The position numbers and the translations under genes are program-made. Below the pieces are notes generated by a model. It was not told the DNA's origin and ran no database searches. It saw only the letters and a program-made list of their open reading frames with translations. Shown here one piece after another: positions 57,949 through 64,000 of a DNA stretch of 64,000 bases. Source of the DNA: Robiginitomaculum sp. GTDB taxonomy: Bacteria > Pseudomonadota > Alphaproteobacteria > Caulobacterales > Maricaulaceae. The stretch lies in contig NVWK01000007.1 in the NCBI GenBank assembly GCA_002733605.1, positions 1 through 64,000 on the forward strand, read 5' to 3'. How positions within the stretch are numbered: position 1 is the stretch's first letter; the number at the start of each line of letters is the position of its first letter.

Positions 57949-58701
57949 ATGGGCAACGAAGCACAAAAATCTGCCCCCAAAGCCGACATTGAAAGCTTTG
58001 ACGGATTTTTGGAAGATATATTTGGCCTGAATATGAAGGAGGTAAAGACGCTCTGGACCAGTATTCGCAGGCCGAAAGACTATTATCAAGCCGCCTGGAT
58101 TCAGGATTGGGGCGAAAAATTCACCCCCTCCTTCCGATTATGGTTCACCCTCATTGCCCTAACATTTTTCTTTCAATTCTTCTGGGCAAGCAATGACAGC
58201 CCCCTAGTACAATTATTCGCGCAACTCCTCGGAAACGTTGTGGACGCAGGGGGAGTGTCCCTACCAGAAGATGTGACGACAAAAGCCGCATCAGCTAAAT
58301 TTATCCGCTGGTATTTTGGTTTTATACCAGTTTGTAGCACCATCTTTTTACTTCTTTTTTCAGGAATCTATCGAGCATGGAACCGTAAAACGCCCTATGT
58401 TGTCAGGCAAAGAAATGTGTTTGCAACGATCATCCCAAGCACGTTCATAGGTTTGTTTCTAATGATGTTCAACAAATTCATCAGCCCAGAGCATCTCGTG
58501 ACTTTTTCATCAATGACCGGAGTTATTGTTGTATCTATCGATTGCTTGACTGCGTATAGGGGCGCTTTTCCTCATACCTCCATATGGGGTCGTTTATGGC
58601 GTGCAATAGTATTGTCGGTCAGCATCCTAACGGTAACAACACTCGCTGCAGTTACCGCCAACCTCCTGACTATGATCAGCCTTGTAATTTATTACGGCTA
58701 A
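57949..58701 (+). CDS. Membrane protein, intact tandem paralogue, function unknown
   Basis: 250 residues with a cytoplasmic N-terminal region carrying [22 protein letters not shown], a W-rich segment [23 protein letters not shown] and four or five membrane segments (about 70-90, 125-150, 160-185, 190-210, 222-248). The FRLWFT motif recalls small integral proteins such as DUF3667/YIP1-like ones, but I do not recognise the family. It follows the split copy by 9 nt and is probably on the same transcript. It ends in a 4-nt overlap with the convergent DAHP synthase gene. Confidence 0.75.
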   Translation: MGNEAQKSAPKADIESFDGFLEDIFGLNMKEVKTLWTSIRRPKDYYQAAWIQDWGEKFTPSFRLWFTLIALTFFFQFFWASNDSPLVQLFAQLLGNVVDAGGVSLPEDVTTKAASAKFIRWYFGFIPVCSTIFLLLFSGIYRAWNRKTPYVVRQRNVFATIIPSTFIGLFLMMFNKFISPEHLVTFSSMTGVIVVSIDCLTAYRGAFPHTSIWGRLWRAIVLSVSILTVTTLAAVTANLLTMISLVIYYG

Positions 58702-60086
58702 ACAGCGATGGCGGACGGCTTCACCACCCGATTGGCCCGTAATTCTTCCGCAATCAAAAATGCCAGCTCCAAAGCCTGATCCGCATTTAAACGTGGGTCA
58801 CAATGGGTGTGATAGCGTGAGGACAAATCCTCTTCACGCACCGCTTTGGCACCACCGATACACTCGGTTACATTCTGCCCTGTCATTTCAAAATGCACGC
58901 CACCAGGCCAGCAATTTTCTGAATGCAGAACCTGCATGAAGGTTTTTACTTCCGTCAAAATCCAGTCAAATGGACGGGTTTTATACCCGGAGTCGGTTTT
59001 GCGGGTATTGCCGTGCATTGGATCACAAGACCAGACCACATGGCGGCCTTCTTTTTGCACTGCACGGGCCAAGGTCGGAAGTTCCTTCGCGACATTCTCG
59101 CGCCCATAACGGGCGATCAATGTCAGGCGTCCCGGATCATTGGCCGGGTTCAAGGCGTCAATGAGGCGTAAAAGTTCATCAGGTTGAAGTTCCGGCCCGA
59201 TTTTAATGGCTAAAGGATTTTCGACCCCTTTTAGGAAGTGCACATGCGCGCCGTCCAATTGCCGTGTCCGATTGCCAATCCACAACATGTGCGCGGATGT
59301 GTCATACCAACGCCCTGTCGTACTATCGATACGGGTCATGGCTTGTTCATAGCCCAGTAACAGCCCTTCATGGCTTGTGTAATATTCGGTCGAGGCCATT
59401 TGCGGCGTGCTGTCGGGGGTGACCCCGCAAGCTTCCATAAAGTCCATAGCTTCGGTAATTTTATCGCAAAGTTCCTGATAGCGCTGGGTTTGCTCGCTAT
59501 TGCTGACAAAACCAAGAGTCCATTTATGGATATTGCGTAAATTCGCATAGCCACCTGTCGAGAACGCGCGCAGCAGGTTTAAGGTTGCGGCCGCCTGTCC
59601 ATAGGCTTTCAAAAGCCGCTCGGGATCGGGCGTGCGCGATTTTGGTGTGAAATCCATGCCATTTATGTTGTCACCACGATAGCTTGGAAGTGTCACCCCG
59701 TCGCGAACCTCGATAGGCGAACTGCGCGGTTTCGCAAATTGACCGGCAATCCGGCCGACTTTGACCACGGGCTTGCCGCCGCCATATGTCAACACGACGG
59801 CCATTTGCATCATCACGCGGAACATATCGCGCAGATTGTCAGGATGAAACTCGCGGAAGCTCTCGGCACAATCTCCGCCTTGCATCAAAAAGGCTTTGCC
59901 CATGGCCACATCACCCAAGCGTTTTTTCAGGCGCTGGGCTTCACCAGCAAAAACCAGAGGCGGATACCCACTTAAGGTCGCTTCCACATCTGCCAGATGC
60001 TGGGCATCAGGGTAATCTTCCGGGATATGTTTGGCCGGTTTTGTGCGCCAGCTCGACGGAGACCATTTTTGACTTGAGGTGCTCAT
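58698..60086 (-). CDS. 3-deoxy-7-phosphoheptulonate synthase, class II
   Basis: 462 residues, of the plant-type (class II) DAHP synthase family. It condenses phosphoenolpyruvate and erythrose 4-phosphate in the first step of aromatic amino acid synthesis. Conserved: [12 protein letters not shown] near 66-77, [16 protein letters not shown] near 103-118, and [14 protein letters not shown] near 355-368, with metal and substrate residues. The class I DAHP synthase motif set is absent. Its end overlaps the paralogous membrane gene by 4 nt, convergently. Confidence 0.95.
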   Translation of the reverse strand: MSTSSQKWSPSSWRTKPAKHIPEDYPDAQHLADVEATLSGYPPLVFAGEAQRLKKRLGDVAMGKAFLMQGGDCAESFREFHPDNLRDMFRVMMQMAVVLTYGGGKPVVKVGRIAGQFAKPRSSPIEVRDGVTLPSYRGDNINGMDFTPKSRTPDPERLLKAYGQAAATLNLLRAFSTGGYANLRNIHKWTLGFVSNSEQTQRYQELCDKITEAMDFMEACGVTPDSTPQMASTEYYTSHEGLLLGYEQAMTRIDSTTGRWYDTSAHMLWIGNRTRQLDGAHVHFLKGVENPLAIKIGPELQPDELLRLIDALNPANDPGRLTLIARYGRENVAKELPTLARAVQKEGRHVVWSCDPMHGNTRKTDSGYKTRPFDWILTEVKTFMQVLHSENCWPGGVHFEMTGQNVTECIGGAKAVREEDLSSRYHTHCDPRLNADQALELAFLIAEELRANRVVKPSAIAV

Positions 60087-60249
60087 GTGCGTATTCCTAA
60101 ATTTCTTCCATCATAGTTGATCTGGTTGGTCGATCTGGATAATCGATGGACAAGTCAGCATAAAAGCCCTCATATGGCACAAAATTCAAGCTAAAAAACG
60201 AGTTTATGCTGAGATAAAGTCATAAATCGGCAAATTTTACGGGGGACAT

Positions 60250-60909
60250 ATGGATTTACAGTCATATTGGTTATGGGGCGCTCTGCTTGGGGCCGTGATT
60301 TTCCCTGTTCTGCGGTTGCGGGGGTATTCGTCGATACGTCCGTTTGTGAAATCTATTATGGGTGTGTGTCTCGCCGTTTATTGTGTGACCAGCCCGAGCG
60401 CACCCGTGATGGTCATGGCTGTCGGATTCCTGCTCTCGGCTCTCGGAGATTTCTACCTTGATCTCCCCGAAGACAAAGCCTTCACCCCGGGCCTATTCGC
60501 CTTCTTTGCAGCCCACATTGCCTTTGTCGTGCACCTTTGGCCGATGATGGTGCCTTTACACGCTTTCACAATGAGCGAATACACGATCGTGCTCGTGACG
60601 ATTGCCCTTAATCTAGGCTTCTTTCTGTGGCTACGCCCATCCCTTGACAAAGAACTCGTCATTCCCGTTGCCATGTATTCCGTTATTATTTGCCTGATGG
60701 GGATTACCGCCTTTACAACCACAGCAATGACAGCGCTCATCCCGCTGGGTGCGTTGATGTTTATTGCGTCCGACGTTGTGCTGTCGGTTGAAAAATTCAA
60801 GTTCAAACTGCCAATGGGGAAAGAACTGAACTGGGTGTTGTATGCGGGTGGTCAGATATTGCTGGCCATCGGGGTTGTGAGTGTGGCGGGCGGCATCGCC
60901 GCCCTTTAG
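60250..60909 (+). CDS. YhhN/TMEM86-family lysoplasmalogenase-like protein
   Basis: 219 residues, seven or eight membrane segments spread along the chain. Family marks are LLSALGDFYLDLPEDK near 62-77 (the acidic GD-D motif) and IALGAL-like stretches late in the protein (LIPLGALMFIASDVVLSVEKFKF near 156-178). Members hydrolyse the vinyl-ether bond of lysoplasmalogens or have related roles. Stands alone between convergent neighbours; weak ribosome site GGGGG is close to the ATG. Confidence 0.85.
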   Translation: MDLQSYWLWGALLGAVIFPVLRLRGYSSIRPFVKSIMGVCLAVYCVTSPSAPVMVMAVGFLLSALGDFYLDLPEDKAFTPGLFAFFAAHIAFVVHLWPMMVPLHAFTMSEYTIVLVTIALNLGFFLWLRPSLDKELVIPVAMYSVIICLMGITAFTTTAMTALIPLGALMFIASDVVLSVEKFKFKLPMGKELNWVLYAGGQILLAIGVVSVAGGIAAL

Positions 60910-60920
60910 AGCTTCATCAA

Positions 60921-62264
60921 TTAAAGCGTCACCAATTCCTCCGCCAGTGTCGGGTGGACAGCACATGTGGCGTCAAACTGGGCTTTGGTGAGGCCGGCTT
61001 TCACGGCAATACCGACAGCTTGAATGATTTCACCGGCATAGTCGCCAACAATGTGCACACCGATGACTTTCTCGCGCTTGCCCGTGGTAATCAGTTTCAT
61101 GAAACACCGGTGCTCGGAACCGGACAACAGGTTTTTCATTGGGCGGAAATCGGTTTTGTAGACTTTGATTGTGCGGTATTTAGCCCGTGCTTGGGCTTCG
61201 GAGAGGCCGACCGTGCCGACAGGCGGCATGGTGAACACGGCACTGGGGATATCCGAATGGTCATAGGCGGTCGGGTTGTTTTTATATACGGTTTCAACAA
61301 AAGCCATGCCTTCGCGGATCGCAACAGGGGTCAAATTGACCCGATTGGTGACATCGCCGACCGCGTAGATATGCCCAACATTGGATTTTGACTGGGCGTT
61401 CACGATTACAGCCCCCTTCTCGTCCGATTTCACACCGGCTTTCTCCAAACCCAGTCCTTGAGTGTTGGGTAGACGGCCTGTGGCCATCATGATTAAATCC
61501 GTTCCGGCCTGAAATCCATCTTCGAATGTAACCTTAAACCCGTTGCCGATCTTTTTGATCGAAACCGGAGACTGGCCGAATTTAACGTCAATACCATTGC
61601 GTATCTGACCTGCCCCGACAGCTTCACGCACCTCTTCATCAAAGCCGCGCAACAGCTTGTCTCCGCGGTAAACCTGTGTGGTTTTCGCGCCAAGGCCGGC
61701 GAAAATACCGGCAAATTCACTAGCGATATATCCGCCGCCAATCACCATGACCCGTTCGGGTAATGTATCAAGGAGGAAAGCCTCGTCAGAGGTGATCGCG
61801 TATTCCTTACCCGGCATTTCCGGCACAAATGGTGTGCCCCCCGTGGCGATCAGAATATGTTTGGCGGTAATTTCCCTGCCCGACTTCATGAGCCGTAGAG
61901 AATGCGGGCCGGTAAATTCGGCCCGTTCAGAGAAGAAATCAGCGCCGTTGCGCTCTAATACACCTTCGTAAATTGCTGACAATCGGCTGACTTCGGTCTG
62001 GATTTCGTCGCGTAAGCTGGCCCAGTCGAATTTGGCACCCTTAATGCTCCAGCCATAGCCGGACGCTTCTTTCAGGGCTTTGCCGAACTCTGCCCCGTAA
62101 ACCAGATATTTTTTGGGAACACAGCCACGTATGACACAAGTGCCGCCGGCGCGATATTCTTCAGCTACGGCGACTTTCTTACCTAGTCCTGCGGCCAGTC
62201 TCGCGGCCCGTACACCGCCAGAACCAGCACCGATAACAAATAGATCATAATCATAATTACTCAC
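60921..62264 (-). CDS. gor: Glutathione-disulfide reductase
   Basis: 447 residues from a GTG at 62264, with GGAG 7 nt upstream inside the end of rpiA; family similarity begins here (MSNYDYDLFVIGAG). It reduces oxidised glutathione with NADPH. FAD site GAGSGG (12-17), redox disulfide GTCVIRGCVPKK (C43, C48), NADPH Rossmann GGGYIASEFAG near 173, and the C-terminal dimer region with HPTLAEE near 437. It overlaps rpiA by 8 nt, so the pair is coupled. Confidence 0.94.
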   Translation of the reverse strand: MSNYDYDLFVIGAGSGGVRAARLAAGLGKKVAVAEEYRAGGTCVIRGCVPKKYLVYGAEFGKALKEASGYGWSIKGAKFDWASLRDEIQTEVSRLSAIYEGVLERNGADFFSERAEFTGPHSLRLMKSGREITAKHILIATGGTPFVPEMPGKEYAITSDEAFLLDTLPERVMVIGGGYIASEFAGIFAGLGAKTTQVYRGDKLLRGFDEEVREAVGAGQIRNGIDVKFGQSPVSIKKIGNGFKVTFEDGFQAGTDLIMMATGRLPNTQGLGLEKAGVKSDEKGAVIVNAQSKSNVGHIYAVGDVTNRVNLTPVAIREGMAFVETVYKNNPTAYDHSDIPSAVFTMPPVGTVGLSEAQARAKYRTIKVYKTDFRPMKNLLSGSEHRCFMKLITTGKREKVIGVHIVGDYAGEIIQAVGIAVKAGLTKAQFDATCAVHPTLAEELVTL

Positions 62265-62961
62265 GGACAATCTCCATAACTTTTGCAATTTCCTCTTCAC
62301 CAATGATGATTGTATCAGCAAGATCAATGAATAGACCATGCTCCACGACACCTGGTATAGAGACAAGTAAACTTGCTGTGAGACGGGGGTCAGGAATGCT
62401 GGTGCAGGCACAATCGAGGATGTAATGCCCGCCGTCCGTTACCAACGGGCCTTTCCCGTTCTTTATTTGACGTAGTGTCGTTGAGGCGGTTTTACAACCC
62501 GCTTGCATTAAAGCTGTGTAAATCCGCTCGGCCGTGAGGGCCATCGCGAACGGATCAACTTCGACGGGGAGCGCAAATGCGCCCAGTGTCTTTACCATTT
62601 TCGTACCGTCGACAATAACGACCATATGCTCGGAACTGTCCGCAATGATTTTCTCGCGCAACAGGCAGGCACCGCCACCCTTGATCATCTGGAAATTCTC
62701 GTCGACCTCATCCGCACCATCAATGGTAAGATGGATACGTTCAACCTTGTCGGGATCAAGGAGAGGCACGCCGAATTTCTTGGCGCAATCGGCTGTCCCT
62801 TGTGAGGTCGGTACGCCTTGCACTTTGAAACCATGCGCAATTTTTTCCCCTAAAAGTTCGATAAATATCTCGGCCGTAGAGCCAGACCCCAGCCCCAGAA
62901 CCATGCCGTCTTCGACCATGTCCAGTGCCGCAATGGCAGCGTTTGTTTTTGCCTTGCTCAT
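62257..62961 (-). CDS. rpiA: Ribose-5-phosphate isomerase A
   Basis: 234 residues from the ATG at 62961, behind an AAAGGA ribosome site; an upstream in-frame region runs into glmU and is not used. It interconverts ribose 5-phosphate and ribulose 5-phosphate. Conserved: GLGSGSTAEIF (about 23-33), TIDGADEVDENFQMIKGGGACLLREKI near 79-105 with the catalytic Asp, Lys and Glu. It starts 1 nt after the glmU stop and overlaps gor by 8 nt. Confidence 0.96.
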   Translation of the reverse strand: MSKAKTNAAIAALDMVEDGMVLGLGSGSTAEIFIELLGEKIAHGFKVQGVPTSQGTADCAKKFGVPLLDPDKVERIHLTIDGADEVDENFQMIKGGGACLLREKIIADSSEHMVVIVDGTKMVKTLGAFALPVEVDPFAMALTAERIYTALMQAGCKTASTTLRQIKNGKGPLVTDGGHYILDCACTSIPDPRLTASLLVSIPGVVEHGLFIDLADTIIIGEEEIAKVMEIVRE

Positions 62962-62962
62962 C

Positions 62963-64000
62963 CTATTTATCCTTTTTGTTTTTTTGACGTTTCTCTTTTT
63001 GGCGTTTTTCCTGGGCAGTACGGTAGCGTTTGGCCCAGCCTTCTTTATTGGTTTGGGGGGCACGCCCGAGAGCCAATGCATCTTCGGGCACGTCTTTGGT
63101 GATCACCCCACCCGTTGCCAGATATGCACCTGCCCCGATTGTCACCGGCGCAATGATCGAAGAGTGGGTACCGATAAAGGCCCCATCGCCAATGATAGTT
63201 TGATGCTTGCGATATCCATCGTAATTACAGGTGATTGTGCCCGCACCGACATTGACATTCTCGCCGATTTTTGAATCACCTATGTACGATAAGTGACTGA
63301 TTTTACTTCCTTTTCCGATGTCCGACTGTTTGATTTCGACAAAATTTCCGGCCTTGGATCCTTCAGCTAAATTCGCGCCGGGACGCAGGCGGGCAAAGGG
63401 GCCAATTTGTGTATTCGGGCCGACATGCGCACCTTCAATATGGCAGAACGGATGGATCACAGCTCCGGTTTCCACATGCACACCAACGCCGAAAACAACA
63501 TTTGCGCCAATATCTGCATCAGGCTCGATATATGTATCCCACGCGAAATAAATGCTTTCAGGATCGCGCAGCGTGACACCATTATCCATCATAAGCGCAC
63601 GCATTCTTTGTTGAAACGCTTGCTCGGCCAAGGCCAGATCGGTGCGGGAATTTACCCCTAAAACTTCATCAGCAGAGGCTTGAACGGCAACGGCTTTCTT
63701 GCCTAACCCCCGGGTGATTTCGATAACGTCCGTTAGATAATATTCACCTTTGGAATTGTTATTTGTCACCTTGGCCAAAGCGTTGAACATATGAGTGCAC
63801 TGTGCTGCCAACATGCCGGAATTACAAAAATCAACTGCAAGCTCTGCCGGGCTAGCTTCCTTGGCTTCGACAATTTTTAACAGCTCGCCGTTTTCGACAA
63901 TCAGGCGCCCATAACTGCCGGGATCATCCGGCACAAATCCTACGGCGACAACATCTGCGCCCGCCTCAAGCGCTTTGAAGGACGCGGCCACGGTTTCCTC
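62963..64000 (-). CDS. glmU: Bifunctional UDP-GlcNAc pyrophosphorylase/GlcN-1-P acetyltransferase, partial
   Basis: The 5' end lies beyond the right edge; 345 codons of the 3' part are visible. It begins in the pyrophosphorylase domain (VAVGFVPDDPGSYGRLIVENGELLKIVEAKEAS). The hexapeptide left-handed beta-helix for acetylation covers the last half (PFCHIEGAHVGPNTQIGPFARLRPG, GNFVEIKQSDIGKGSKISHLSYIGDS). A long basic tail ends the protein (EKRQKEKRQKNKKDK). It makes UDP-GlcNAc for wall and lipid A, which fits the dcw genes here. Confidence 0.95.
   Translation of the reverse strand, partial: EETVAASFKALEAGADVVAVGFVPDDPGSYGRLIVENGELLKIVEAKEASPAELAVDFCNSGMLAAQCTHMFNALAKVTNNNSKGEYYLTDVIEITRGLGKKAVAVQASADEVLGVNSRTDLALAEQAFQQRMRALMMDNGVTLRDPESIYFAWDTYIEPDADIGANVVFGVGVHVETGAVIHPFCHIEGAHVGPNTQIGPFARLRPGANLAEGSKAGNFVEIKQSDIGKGSKISHLSYIGDSKIGENVNVGAGTITCNYDGYRKHQTIIGDGAFIGTHSSIIAPVTIGAGAYLATGGVITKDVPEDALALGRAPQTNKEGWAKRYRTAQEKRQKEKRQKNKKDK

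Overview
The window comes from an alphaproteobacterium, most likely from the Caulobacterales/Maricaulales side (Hyphomonadaceae or Robiginitomaculaceae type). The signs are a circularly permuted two-piece tmRNA gene, an alpha-type SspB, the fumC-DUF4169-ribbon-helix-helix run, an N-acetylglutamate synthase built on a kinase-like fold as in Maricaulis and Xanthomonas, two perfect CtrA-type boxes (TTAA-N7-TTAA), and a dcw cluster in the Caulobacter order. LpxC, BamD and a meso-diaminopimelate-type MurE show a Gram-negative envelope. No transposase, phage gene, CRISPR array or tRNA was seen.

Layout. 1-1.75 kb (minus): a partial M14 carboxypeptidase and an N-acetylglutamate synthase whose kinase domain has lost its catalytic motifs. 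2-9.2 kb (plus): DUF2853, permuted tmRNA, sspB, fumC, DUF4169, ribbon-helix-helix, UvrD/PcrA helicase, small ion channel, prmA. 9.2-9.65 kb: an overlooked 47-residue gene on the minus strand with its own terminator, then a CtrA-type box. 9.65-11.75 kb (plus): aminopeptidase P and a small monooxygenase-fold protein. 11.75-36.1 kb (all minus): the division and wall cluster, transcribed mraZ-rsmH-ftsL-ftsI-murE-murF-mraY-murD-ftsW-murG-murC-murB-ddl-ftsQ-ftsA-ftsZ, then lpxC, bamD, recN and ligA. Most junctions from mraZ to murG are ATGA overlaps, and three MraZ-type boxes lie upstream of mraZ.

36.5-38.6 kb (plus): an MFS transporter, then an ArsR/SRPBCC pair behind a near-consensus promoter covered by nested palindromes. 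38.65-39.04 kb (minus): RNase P RNA followed by a hairpin and three 15-bp tandem repeats. 39.1-39.9 kb: an HxlR regulator and an unassigned run of three strong hairpins that looks like a plus-strand structured RNA. 40-43.2 kb (minus): AmiD-type amidase, DUF1801 protein, DMT transporter, membrane protein and DjlA-like co-chaperone. 43.4-46.7 kb: NupC, thymidine kinase, flavin monooxygenase. 46.9-55.6 kb is the most accessory-looking part: two serine hydrolases, three lipoproteins (an alpha/beta hydrolase, an NTF2-like protein and a coiled-coil protein), EttA, an 80-residue unknown and a Gfo/Idh/MocA oxidoreductase. 55.7-64 kb: an MDR reductase, HU, a tandem pair of paralogous membrane-protein genes whose first copy is split by a frameshift, class II DAHP synthase, a YhhN protein, glutathione reductase, rpiA and partial glmU.

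How parts fit together: tmRNA and SspB act in one pathway (tagging of stalled products and delivery to ClpXP) and are neighbours here. The dcw block couples wall precursor synthesis, septum assembly, lipid A commitment (LpxC) and outer-membrane assembly (BamD). The findings most worth a second look are the three-hairpin RNA candidate at 39.77-39.91 kb, the 47-residue gene, the split membrane-protein gene with an ATGA restart, the kinase-dead NAGS next to a carboxypeptidase, and the nested operator of the ArsR unit. I did not find a clearly new multi-gene system; most of the window is conserved core.
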